This document shows positions 1 to 10,882 of a stretch of 45,661 bases of DNA, piece after piece. Location of the stretch: contig CDMY01000596.1 of the NCBI GenBank assembly GCA_001179505.1, positions 1-45,661 on the forward strand, read 5' to 3'. Position numbers and translations under genes: made by a program. Under the pieces are notes generated by a model. The model was not told the DNA's origin. It saw nothing but the letters and a program-made list of their open reading frames with translations, and ran no database searches. Each line of letters opens with the position of its first letter. The first letter of the stretch is position 1. This DNA comes from Vitrella brassicaformis. Lineage: Eukaryota; Sar; Vitrellaceae.

Positions 1-353
1 CCGTTCCATGAGACAGGCCATGGCGGACAGGACGTCAGACAGGATGGACTGACGCATACTACATGTCCTACGTGGACTCTCCACAAAAACCACAGACCTT
101 ACGTTGCATTGACTTAATCCTTTATCCGGGACTGACCGCCCGGCAGATCCTCTCTTCACCATTCTCCCCGACTCTCTCCCACCTATTCTTACAATCTGCA
201 CCAGAGATCACGCCAGCCCGAACTTCAGCTCGCAGATATACCGCTGCCGTGCTCGAAGAAGCTCACAGCAATTCAGTGGCATCTCAGCTATCGTTTCCGC
301 GTAGACCATGAGATCCGGAGCATCAACGATGATCGTTGTGAGGTGACTTTTCG
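1..353. other. Upstream region, no gene seen
   Basis: This is the left edge of the window, upstream of the PIG-L start codon. An 82-codon open frame at 63-311 has no recognisable domain and no signal peptide, and I see no splice continuation for it. It may hold the promoter and 5' UTR of the PIG-L gene. I see no TATA-like element that I would defend. Confidence 0.4.
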
Positions 354-2054
354 ATGGCCTTGCTTTCGGATCTGTCTGCTGCTGACGCTGATGCTCCGCA
401 TTCGAATGCTGCCCTTCTGGCCTGCAGCTGCCTCGCTGTCCTCGTTTTATCCATCTGGGCAGCCTGCCTGCTGCTTGTCAGGGGCAAGGGATGCCGCCGC
501 AGCTTCATGCACGCAGCCGAGCGAGTGCTGTTGGTCTTCGCACATCCCGACGACGAGGTCATGTTCTTCACGCCAACACTGGCGGAGATCCAGCGCCTCA
601 ATCAAGGGAGGAGGAGGCGCAACGAAAGCGAGATGGAGGTGCACTGGCTGTGCCTATCCACTGGTGGGTCGTTACCACGCAAGAGGTGGAAAATGCCCCT
701 CACCGTGTGATCGTGTTGTTGTGTGTGCGTGCGTCGTTCAGGCAACTATGATGGCTTGGGAGGTGTGCGTTCCAACGAGCTGATGCGATCGGCTGAGTCC
801 TTCGCCGTACCGGCAGACCGTGTGTGCATCGTCGATGAGGCGGACCTGCAAGATGGATGGGCGGAGTGGCCGACAGAGGCCACCTCTAATGCCGTATTCC
901 AGACACTGATCAAAGTGCGGCCCGACACGGTGAGGCTTCGTGTGTGACGTGACAGACAGCGGAGCCATGGGTGTGTGTTCTTCCGGCACGGCTCGCTCTT
1001 TTTATGTGAATGTGCAGATTCTGACGTTCGATGAGTGGGGCGTGTCGGGGCATCCTAATCATCGGGCCGTCGGCAAGGCCATCAAGTAAGCACAGCACAA
1101 GATACACGTGACTCTGCTGTGGAAGCTTCAAGGACTGCTGCTGCTGCTATTGGTGTGCAGGTCGCTTTATGAGCGGATGAACCCCTCGGCGAGGCTGGGT
1201 GTCTACCGACTGATCTCTACGCCCCTCGTCAGGAAGTACATCGGTATGGATACCAATGCGATACGCGGAATGCGTGTTGCCCAATGCAGTGCACCACAAT
1301 CTGCCCTCCTGTGCGCCCTTTCCTGTTTGTTTGCATGATCAGGCATGCTTGACGTGCCGCTTTCGTGGTGTCTCGACAGGCGTGTGTGCCCGTCCCCCCG
1401 CCCCTCCCCTCCCTCTCCGTCGTCGCTGCTCGCCCCCCCTGGATCCTTGTCTAGTCGTCCGAAGCTCGAGTTGAGGGCATTGGATGCCCTCCAGCTGTCG
1501 CCCCTGCGCGCCTTGCGGGGCATGATGAACCACAGGTCGCAGCTTGTGTGGTATCGCTACCTATTCGTCTTTTTCTCCAGGTGACACTCAACGAAACGAA
1601 CGAACGAACGAACGATTGTTGATGCGTCCCTTCGTGTGTGGGTCGATCGCATCGATCGCACAGGTATGTGTACATCAACACGTACGAGAGGCTCCTCCCT
1701 CCCCCGCCGGCCAAGCCCCCCGCGCTGCCCACGCTCGACATTCTAGCGCAGCACCTCATCTCAACTGAGATCGATGACACTGATGAGCTGATGGACCCCA
1801 GCCCGTCGACCTCTTCACCATTCAGCCATCCGGAACGCGCCTCGTCACCCGCGACCGACTGCCAGCAGACAAGTGGAGCAGCAGCAGGCTGTCCGCCACC
1901 CCGGCGGCATCGAAGGCGGCAGCAGAAGGGCAGCATGGCAGCCGGGGTGTCGGATGAAGCGGCGAGCGACTCCGTGGAGGGCGACAACGGCAGGGCGGCA
2001 TTGCGTCCGGGGGGAGAGGGGGAGGCGTGTGTTGCGGAGGAAGACACTGGATGA
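354..2054 (+). CDS. PIGL: N-acetylglucosaminyl-phosphatidylinositol de-N-acetylase (PIG-L)
   Basis: This enzyme removes the acetyl group from GlcNAc-phosphatidylinositol, the second step of GPI-anchor synthesis, at the ER membrane. Six exons join in phase: 354-663, 742-929, 1018-1085, 1161-1243, 1343-1580 and 1664-2054, giving 425 aa. A hydrophobic helix near residues 22-43 would anchor it. Next comes the zinc-binding FAHPDDE motif (HPDDE codons at 543-557), then STGNYDGLG across the first splice. The GHPNH motif in exon 3 supplies the third metal ligand. RKYIGMLDVPLSW and HRSQLVWYRYLFVFFSRYVYIN match the family's C-terminal blocks, and the last block confirms the final junction. About 115 residues of disordered, Ser/Pro/acidic tail follow, longer than in animal or yeast relatives. 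The catalytic residues are intact. It is convergent with the HROB-like gene, 327 bp away. Confidence 0.93.
1590..1617. repeat. (GAAC)n tetranucleotide tract in a PIG-L intron
   Basis: About six near-perfect GAAC units lie inside the last intron of the PIG-L gene. It is a simple microsatellite with no sign of function. Confidence 0.6.
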
Positions 2055-2381
2055 GGATAGAGACAGACAGATGTCTTCTGTGTGTGATATATGAGACATT
2101 GGCATTTTATGGCTGGCTCTTTCGATTCAGTGTGCCGCACGTGCACAGAGAGGAGGGGCTTCTGATTGTGCGGTGGTGAACGCTTTTGTTTGTTGCATAT
2201 ATCGGACCTGACCGACCTTTTCTTTCCCTTTTCGATTACACACACGACATGTGAAACGATTGCGGAAGGCATGAGAAATTGACACGCTTCACAAACACAC
2301 ATGGGCACGAACCAGCACATTCACAAGATCCGTCTCCGCCCACGCGGCACAATCCTCACGCGCCCACAGACAGACGCACCC
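2055..2381. other. Convergent 3' intergenic region
   Basis: This 327-bp stretch lies between the stop codons of the PIG-L gene (+) and the HROB-like gene (-). It should hold both 3' UTRs. I see no additional gene and no clear AATAAA signal on either strand. Confidence 0.4.
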
Positions 2382-5127
2382 TCACGACCGTCGCTTCGCA
2401 GTCGACTTCAACCGATCGAAAAAATCTTGCATCTCAGCATCATTATCGGCTGCTGCCCCTCCGTCATCATCCCCGCCACCCAGCGATGCCGCAGCAGCAG
2501 CTGCTGCTGCTGCTGCTGGTCCGGGTGCTCGCCCCTGTGTCATCCCCCCTCTGCCCCGGCCTCTCCCGGTGAACATGCCCCTGGGTGGCGCAAAGAATGG
2601 CGGCACCGACCGAGGTGCTGGTGGGTTGTGGATGGCCTGGGGAGGTGGTACGATGGGCCGCCAGGGGGCTGCAGATGAGGGGGCGGGGTGGTACGGGTTG
2701 GGGGGGTTCTGGTCGAGGAAGATGGAGTCAGCGGGGGTCATCATCTCGTCACCGTCCCTCTGGTAGCAGAGAAGGAGCAGATGGATTGGGCGGCTGTGTG
2801 TTGGTTTGGAAATTGCTGACCTGGGGTGCGTGTGTGCGTGCGAAGGCCGTGGGTGGTCCGTCCACTGATGAGTCGAGCGGTCTCTTGGTGCGCGACCCGC
2901 CACTTGACGATGACGAGAGCCCCTGAGCTGCGATGACCTGCACCATGGATGGGCAACACACACGACACGGCCGGCCATGAGAGGGTTGATGTGGGGAGCC
3001 GTGTGTGGTGCCATCCATCCATCCACCCTGTGTGCCATACATTTAGGCTGCGTAGTGAGATGATGAACAGTTTTCCCGTGGGTCCCTCCTCGAAGGCCGT
3101 CACCTGACACAGAGACAGACAGACAGACACGTTTATGGATGAATGAGACGGGGAGTGATCGACACGGACGTCGTTGAGTATGAGCGTCGCCCCGTGCTGC
3201 AGGGTGTGTGCAGACGCCTGCCACGCCTGAGACAAGGCAGGCAGCAAAGGACAAGGAGGAATAATCGACCGTGTGTGCAAATGGTTCGGGGTTTTCCTGT
3301 ACGGTGGCCGGCTTACGTCGCGCTGCACGACGGCAGGCATCTGCCCCGTTGGGTCCTGAGAACAAGGATACAGAGCATTGCAGACAGGCCAGTGGCGTGG
3401 GGTGCGCACAGGTTCTGTGTGTCTTACTGCGACGAGTATGACGGTCCCATCGTCAGAGGACTTGATGACGCTCTTGAGCAGAACCAACATCTGCGGCACC
3501 TACACACACACCACACACGCACAGCACAGGCGAGGAGGTGCATGCCATGCGATCCTCTCTCTATACGGCCGTGGTGGCGTCACCTTCATGAAAGGTTTGT
3601 TGGACCGCAGGATGGACGCAATGTTGTTCTTAGCCACGAAACTATGGACACAGCAACCACTCCACACAAACCTGGGTGGGTGCGGTGCGTGTGAGGGTCA
3701 TGGGTACCTACCTATTGGCGCTTGCAGGGTCGCTTTGCGATGGGTAGTAGGTCTTGCCGACGTGAAAATCTAACCACACACAACAGAGAGGCAAATGGGC
3801 CATCGCGGGGCTGGGCGTGTTGTGTTGTGTTGGGTGTGGTTTGCCTACCGTCATGAACAGGCAGCCCGAGGGCCTCCAGGGCCTCCATCCACGATGCAAA
3901 GTCACCCAAGAAATCTGACAAACGAAAGAAGGATTGAGATTGACACATGACGCCTTTGTCTTCGCAGCGCAGCATATTGATCACATACATGGTTTTCCGG
4001 CGTCAGCGTCACCATCGTCGTCATCCTCCTCCTCATCGTCGCCCCCACCGTCACCATCCTCACTAAGCAGACAAGAACACACACAGCGGCATGACTGACT
4101 GTAGGTGCAGTGCAGTGCACCTGGCCAGCCAGCCTACTTACTGCTTCATTCTCTTCATCTTGATGGCCCTCCGCCTGCCCATCTGCAGCCCCGCCGGACC
4201 AGGCAGCCGCATCGGACCCCCATCGCCCTCGTCGCCCACCTCATCCAACATGAAAGCATCCATGCCATCATCACCACCACCACCACGGCCTCCCCCCTCC
4301 CTCTCCCCCCCTCTGCTGTGCGATGCCTGTGATGAGGCCGCCAGTGACGACTGCACGACGCCCGAGAACGGCTTCTTGACTACCGTGCCGGGCTTCATGA
4401 GCAGGCCGCCAGCCAGTCTCTTGAGTGGCCGGGGATGGTTTGCCGTGAGCTGCGATGGCATGAAGGGCGCGGGAGGGGGAGGGGGAGGGGGAGGGGGCAT
4501 GGAGGCCTGTGACGGAGGCGGGCGGAAGGGACGATTGTTGCTATTGTATGCGGCGCTGGCCTGTGGCGCCCTCTGGCTCTGCCAGAAGGGGGGCTGCTCC
4601 GATGCGGCGACGGGGTTGTCCGATGCGATGTCGTCCCAGGCCTGGCTGCTGCCGTCGTCGCGCCCAGATTGGTATGCTCTTCCGTTGCTCGGCTGGGAAG
4701 GTCCCGTCGGATGACGAAACTGCGCACCGCCCAGCGGTCGAAGCCCTGCAGGTCGCTGGGACGCCCGGAATGGAGGCTGCTGCGATGGAGGGAAGGGCGG
4801 CTGAGAGGGTAGGTGGTCCTGCGATGCCAGACCACCACTCTGCGACAAGAACGCGCCCTGCAGACCACCTCCGAACAGCCGCCTGCCGCCACCTTGTCCG
4901 CCTGCCGCTGCTGCCGCTGCTGGTGCTGCTGCTTCGCCTCCACTGTTTGACTGGATCAGCGGTCGGTTTGGCCCAGTCGGCTGCTGGAACGCTCGTCTGA
5001 AGCCCAGGGCTCCTCTGTTGAATCCGAACCGCCGGGCGGGCGCGGCCGGCTGTCGAAACGAAGGGTCCGGTGCAGCTGAAGCAGAGCCGACGCCCTCATC
5101 TTGCGAACTGCACAGAAACGCGTCCAT
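2382..5127 (-). CDS. HROB-like homologous recombination OB-fold protein
   Basis: In animals HROB (C17orf53/MCM8IP) recruits the MCM8-MCM9 helicase to recombination sites. Eleven exons join in phase: 5127-4142, 4062-3989, 3914-3849, 3769-3712, 3641-3584, 3490-3428, 3355-3317, 3226-3170, 3103-3041, 2937-2821 and 2759-2382, giving 652 aa. Recognition rests on the C-terminal half. FVAKNNIASILRSNKPFMK is followed by VLLKSVIKSSDDGTVILVAD, then DPTGQMPAVVQRD, HTLQHGATLILNDV and GKLFIISLRSLNV. This follows the HROB/DUF4539 OB-fold pattern (DPTG..A.V, G..L.L..V). Residues 1-330 are disordered and rich in Q, P and RGG-like segments. The C-tail has GRGRGRGG and a polyalanine run. I chose the ATG at 5127, although an in-frame ATG at 5277 would overlap the NFU1 exon. 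The donor of exon 8 is uncertain by two codons. Family assignment is probable; function is inferred. Confidence 0.72.
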
Positions 5128-5210
5128 CTTGATTTCAATGTGTTTACACAGAAAGCTCGCAATCGAAGGGAAGCACACGGCAGAGCGGAATGCAGCGGAC
5201 CGTTCGTTCG
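5128..5210. promoter_or_regulatory. Head-to-head promoter of HROB-like gene and NFU1
   Basis: Only 83 bp separate the chosen start codon of the HROB-like gene (-) from that of NFU1 (+). Both promoters and 5' UTRs must overlap this interval or neighbouring coding sequence. No TATA-like element is visible. The functional assignment is inferred from gene orientation alone. Confidence 0.45.
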
Positions 5211-6802
5211 ATGCTTCGGCAGCATGGCTGTCGGAGGTTTGTTTCAGATCACGGCGCAGCGGACGCGCGGAGAGCACTTCGGCATCTCCTCGAGCAGGGT
5301 AGGTGCTTCGCGAGCGTCACGCTGCAGACGATGGACACGCCGAACCCACAGGTGGATATGTGAATAGGGAGGGAGGACAATGAAAGAATGCTGTTGACTG
5401 TCATGTCTGTCTGTCTGTCTATCCGTTCGTGTGTCAGGCGAAGATGTTTGAGGCTCGTGAGTCGTCGCGTGCGCAGGCCGTGACGATATTGCCCGACGAG
5501 GTCAAGGAGAACAGCTTCTTCTACCCATCGCAGAGTGGGAACACCACATGAGCACGACACGGCGCTGTTCGCCGCACTGTGTATCCGTCTGTCGTGCGCA
5601 TCGCATCTGTGTGTGTCGTCAGAGAACCCCCCATCGCCCCTTGCTGCGTCACTCCTGCAGGTCAGTTCTAACCAGAGAGCAGTCGAGAAACACACGAGGC
5701 GGACTGATGTGTGCCATGTGTTGGTCAGATCCCTGGTGTGAAGAGTGTGTTGCTGGGCCACAGCTACGTGTCGGTGACCAAGGAGGACACGTCTGCGTGG
5801 GACGAGCTGGAGCATCACCTCAGGGAGATGCTCAAGAGCCACCTCGACCAAGAGAAGACCATCATCGAAACAGAAGGTGCCTGCGAACGGCCCATCACAT
5901 AATCCACGTAGCTTCGTTCTGGGTGCAGTGTGTCCTTGCTGCATGTGTGTGGTAGGTATGGGTGAGCCCGCTGCGGCCAAGGAGGAAAGCCCCAGAGGTG
6001 AGGGCGAAGACGATGAAGACGGAGAGGACGACGACGACGACGAAGACGTCGTGTCGAAAGTAAAGGTACGTCAAATCAATCCGCCGACCCGAGTGCCGTC
6101 TGCATGACACTGTGTTTCAGTTAGTCACGGTCGCTTGGCTACCTGTGTTGCCTTCTTCATGTGTGTCTGTCAGAGCCTGATTGATATCCGTGTGCGGCCC
6201 TTCGTCCAGTCGGATGGTACGGTACCAACACACACACGCCCATGGGGGGGATGCAATCGGTGACACGGGGTGAGGTGATCGGGTGGGGTGCTGTGTTTGT
6301 CTCCCGTGCGGTGCGGTGGGTGCGTCAGGCGGCGATGTGGAGTTCATTCGATTCGACGACGCCAACGGGGTAAGTCAGTCAGTCATGTGGCACTCACTTG
6401 TCTTGTTGCATGTGATGTGTGATGCGATCGATGTATGTATGTATTGGATGGCATGCAATGCATTGATTGCATCATGGCCATGCATGGTGTTGTGTGCACT
6501 GCAGGTCGTGTGGGTGCACATGAAGGGTTCGTGCGAGGGCTGCCCCAGCTCAACCATCACCGTCAAACGCGGAATGGCCGAAATGCTCAAGTACTTCATC
6601 CCTGAGGTAGGGAGGGAGGTGTGGCACACACGACCACTCGTAAAAATGTGCTGTCTGTCTGTCTGTCTGTATCTACCTGCCGCCCTCCCCTCCCCTCCCT
6701 GCCCCCTCCCTGCCTGTGGACCGATTGACTGCCAAGGTTGAGGATGTGCGGACGTGTGACGAGAATGGCGACCCCTTGGACGAGGGCGAGGATGACGCGT
6801 GA
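5211..6802 (+). CDS. NFU1: Mitochondrial-type iron-sulfur carrier NFU1
   Basis: NFU1 carries 4Fe-4S clusters to target enzymes such as lipoyl synthase. Nine exons join in phase: 5211-5351, 5438-5534, 5623-5660, 5729-5876, 5956-6065, 6174-6216, 6329-6369, 6505-6606 and 6737-6802, giving 261 aa. The first 35 residues are rich in Arg, Ala and Leu with few acids, like a mitochondrial presequence. The Nfu N-domain follows: TLQTMDTPNPQ, SPLAASLLQ, IPGVKSVLLGHSYVSVTKED. An acidic linker (about residues 142-177) leads to the NifU C-domain with GGDVEFI and the cluster-binding Cys-x-x-Cys in SCEGCPSS. The N-domain points to the mitochondrial rather than the plastid class. I chose the ATG at 5211 because only that frame reads into the conserved block. 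The donor of intron 1 (GTGGAT) is weak. Confidence 0.9.
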
Positions 6803-8969
6803 ATCAATCAATGGATGGCGGCCCCCGGCAGACCTGCATACATGTGCTAACTAGCTTGTGAGAGCTTGTTGGTTGGTTGATGTGTGTGTCAATGTTGTGG
6901 CTGCTGGTTCCCGGGCCGCTGTGCACTGCAGGAAGGCACAATCAGACACAAACGATTGCTGCCCCCCTAAGTTGTGCGGCGTCGTGGGAAGCCACAGCCA
7001 CAGCACCACACACCATGTGATGTGTGCTGCGTCGAGTTTTTGACCGACCCACAGACAGAGATGCGGGGACAGCCGATGTTCTAGCGCTCACCTCGACGCC
7101 ATGGCCTTTTTCTTGGCCGGTGGTGTGGGTGTGGAGGGATCTTGTACAGAGAGGCAGGCAGACAGACAGCGTGGCTGGGTTAGATTGACCGAGTGCGTGT
7201 GTGTGAGTGTCTGTCTGTCTGTCTGTCTGTCTGTGGCGATGTAGGGTGGTGGTGCGTGGTGTACAGCTCAGAAGGTAAGAGGTATACGATGGTAGGTTGG
7301 GTTGACCAACTCTCAGCAAAGCATGCATCTACACGAGTCCATTGGTTGAGAGTCCAAGAGAGAAACACTTAGCTGTCGATTGGAGGTCGCGCACCAGCAC
7401 GGAGCGTTATCCCGACAGGCAGACAGACACGCCACGACATGCAATGCTATGCTATGGTACGGTGGGTGACTCATCTTCAATTGGCATGACTGACACAAAT
7501 GCATTCATTCTTGCAGACACGAGAGAGCGAGAAACCAATCAGCACAGCCAATTAGGGCGGCCCACACCAACACGTACCTTTGTACCGACCGACATGGGGA
7601 GACAGAGAGAGAGGCGCGAGAGAGACAGAAAGACAGAGAGCGAAAAAGGCGAGAGAGCGTGTGTGTATGGGTCATCATTCAGGAGGCGGGCGCGTGCATA
7701 GAAACATATCACACACACACAGACACATCCAGTATACTCACCGAGACACACAGACATACATACATCTGTCTGTGTGTCTTTGGGTACGATCGATAGCAAT
7801 GGTAAGGCAGGCAGGCAGGCCGGTAAGGGTGACGCAGACACCTTTCATGTCTTGTACACGCACACCCCACCACACCAGGCCACGCCACACGCCCAGTAGT
7901 GCCCTCCCCTCGCTGGCTGACCAACATATGCACATAAAATGCCGCCCATCAATCCATACCGATGTCTGCCGGGTGCATGGCCATTCGGAATTCTCCATCC
8001 ATCCATCCAGCACACCCCCGCCAGCCGACAAATGAATTGCCGTGCGTACGCCCACCGTAAACACATCGTGCTGTCATCATATCCCTCACGTCCCACATGC
8101 AATTAGATATCGCCCATTCCCGACTATTTGTTGTCGCGTCCCGGTCTGCACATTCTCAACGTCTCTCGCTATCATCCATCGCCGTCTACCTCCCCATGCA
8201 TATGGGAGACCTGACCAAGAGAGACTGGCCGCTTGAAGCCAGCAGCCCCTCTCCATTGGCCCGGTGCCGCGATATGCGTGGCGAGGCGTCATGGGACAAA
8301 TGACTCGCAGAGAGCCCACAGAGACGCTTAGACACGCTCACCCACTCCTTGGCTCGGTTGCCACATGGCACTCACTGATCAGGGGGGATACAGGTGATGG
8401 ATAAAAAACCATGCGCCCGTCCGGGCAGGCAGGCTGGCAGATGAGAGCCCCAAAGGCGAGGCGAGCAGCGCCACAGCATAGAGTAAGTCTACATGCCACG
8501 TGTGTATGTCATGGCGCTGCCTGCCTCTTTGCCTCCCTCCGTATGCCCCTCTGTCTGTCTGTGTTGGTCTGTGTTGCATCCCTTGCAGACAGACAGATGG
8601 CTTCCTTCGTGTGTGTCCCTCCCTGCTTTGCCACGGTCTGTCAGATCGCCCCGGTGTCATTGCCACGGGCGCGAGCACTCACTCACTCACTCACTAGCAC
8701 ACAACACGAGTTATGCAAGAAAGCCATCCAGGCAGCTACAAGAAGCCACCACGACCACCACCAGCAGCAGCAGCAGCGTCAGCGTATCTACAGGCAGGCA
8801 GGCAGGCCACAGCCAAAAAGCCATCAAAAACAAGACGACCCCCCGTCAAGTCAATTCGCCACCCGTTTGTCTGTCTATGCACAACAAATGAACACTCCCC
8901 TCCCCATCCCTCCCCATCCCATCAGCTGCTATGCCATGTGGTGAGCACATGCAATGGAATGGATGGATG
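6803..8969. other. Microsatellite-rich intergenic region
   Basis: No convincing gene is visible over this 2.2 kb. It lies between the NFU1 stop and the stop of the large protease gene on the other strand, so it contains two 3' ends. It holds (GTCT)n, GAGA/AGAC and CA-type tracts and short open frames full of low-complexity residues. A short minus-strand frame ending at about 7095 could be a stray exon, but I could not connect it to anything. Confidence 0.45.
7208..7234. repeat. (GTCT)n microsatellite
   Basis: About six and a half uninterrupted GTCT units. The same tetranucleotide recurs in many introns and spacers of this window, for example in NFU1 intron 1 and the protease gene's introns. 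Confidence 0.8.
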
Positions 8970-10845
8970 CTATCTGCCCGTCCCCCTGTCCGACAGGCTC
9001 TGTCTGTGCCTCGCTATCGCCGAAGCGTGGGGCGTCGGCGTCATCGCCTCGCCACCACCACCACCACCGACCTCATCCCCGCCACTTCCACGTGCACCCC
9101 GGCCCCCGCCCCCGTCACCGTCACCGTCCATGGCCGATAGCTGCAGGGTGGTCTCGATTGTCCTCCGCTCCTCCTCCTCCCTCTCGGCCGTCTCCATCGA
9201 CAGCTGCAGCGCGTCCTGGAGGATGCGGTCGCTGTCGCTGTCAGATGTGGAGTCGCCCAGGCCCTGCCACTCCGATTGCCGTGGCGGAATGTGCAGACAG
9301 TCGATTGGCTGTGCCCCGGCGCTGCGTGACCGCCTTCTCCTCTGCTGATGGTGTGGCTGCTGGTTGTGGTGCTGCTGGTGGCCGTTGGATGGCTCGCGCG
9401 TCCGTCTGTGTGGGTGGGGGTGGGGGTCGCTCGACTGTGACCGTCTTGGCCTCCCCCTCTGGTGGTCGGTGTTACAGCGGCCGGTGGTCAGCGTCACTCT
9501 CGACCGCTCGTGTGGGGGGACGGGGGGCGGCAGCGGCACCACAATCGGCTCCAGAGCCCTCTCGGGCCGTGTGTGTCGCCTGTCGCGCCTCATGTGCTGC
9601 AGCTGCTGCTGGTGCAGTGCGAGAGACGCACGGATGGCCACGCGGAGCTCCTCCTCTTCACGCCTGCGCGCCGCCTCGCTCCGTGAGTTGCGCCGGGAGT
9701 TGCGGGCAGACCCACCGGCCGATGATGCGGACGTGCCTGACCGGCCGCCGCCTCTGCTCGTCCGCCGCTGTGTGTCGCCACCCACGGCCGACCGAGCCGC
9801 TGACGCACGGACCTTCTTGGGTCTGTGAAGAATGGCAACACAGAGGTGTGTGTTGCGTGTGTGCGTGTCTTGGCTTCTTCTTCGGCTGCTCACCTCAGGC
9901 AGCAGAATAGGAAAGATGAGAGGCAGGAGAGGAGGAGCAAGCCAATGGCGCCCAGCAGGCCGACCAGCACTGAGGCTGACCATAGCAGGCACAGACACAC
10001 AGATAGCAGCAGGAGGCATGAGAATGACGGCGCCTTATGTGTGTGTGTGTGAAGGCATACAGGGTATGGCGTCTCTGATGGGCTTGGGCACCCAGCTGAT
10101 GATCTTCTCCACCAAACCCAGCTCTGGACATTGGCCACAAACACATCAGACGTATGCCAGAGGCTCCACACATCTGATGTGCACGTGTGTGTGTGTCTGC
10201 CCGACCTTCCTCCTCCGTCAGCCCTTCCAGCTTGTAATCCTCTGTGCGAACAAACCACACACGAACACGCAAAAGACGAGACCGTGAGACCCCCTCAGCC
10301 CTTCTGTGTGCCCCACCCTCTCTCTGTGCCCTCACTCACCAATGTGTGCCACCTCGGCATAGTCACCAAAGTTGCCCTGCCTGAGTGAGCTGCTGGGGTT
10401 GCGCAGCTCCTGCTGCAGCACCACTATGGCCTCGGCCGCACTCGGCTCCGTCTGCCTGAGCGTCTTGTCCTTGGAGGGCACCACCCTGAAGTGGATCTTG
10501 AGGGGCGTGCTGTCCGTGTCGACGCTGATGTCCTTGATGCGGCCGTGGGAGATGCCCAGGGCGCGGGCGACGGACGCGTGGAAGAGCTCCTGGAAGGCCT
10601 CGATGGACCCCAGCTTGGACTTGATCTTCTCGACGTCCATCAGCACTGACATGGTGGCCTGACGGGCGGGCAGGGGAAGGAAAGAAACAATGGAGACGTG
10701 TGAGTGTTTGTTGTGTATGAAGTTGCTGCTGTTGCTTCAGTGTGGGCGTATTACCACGACGATGGGCTGCCCCTGCACACAAGTGCGGCCGTCGCCCACG
10801 TAGCCCTTGATGCAGGCGCAGAAGTAACCACCCTGATCACACACG

Positions 10846-10882
<37 letters not shown>

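Noticed and set aside
1451-2320. 289-codon open frame on the minus strand over PIG-L
   Set aside because: It is antisense to supported PIG-L exons. Its translation is low-complexity and matches no family, so it is a GC-rich shadow frame.
7068-7165. Candidate minus-strand exon ending at about 7095 (Pro/Lys-rich)
   Set aside because: It has a possible acceptor and a stop, but I could find no upstream exon with a matching phase. The protease gene already has a proper stop at 8970.
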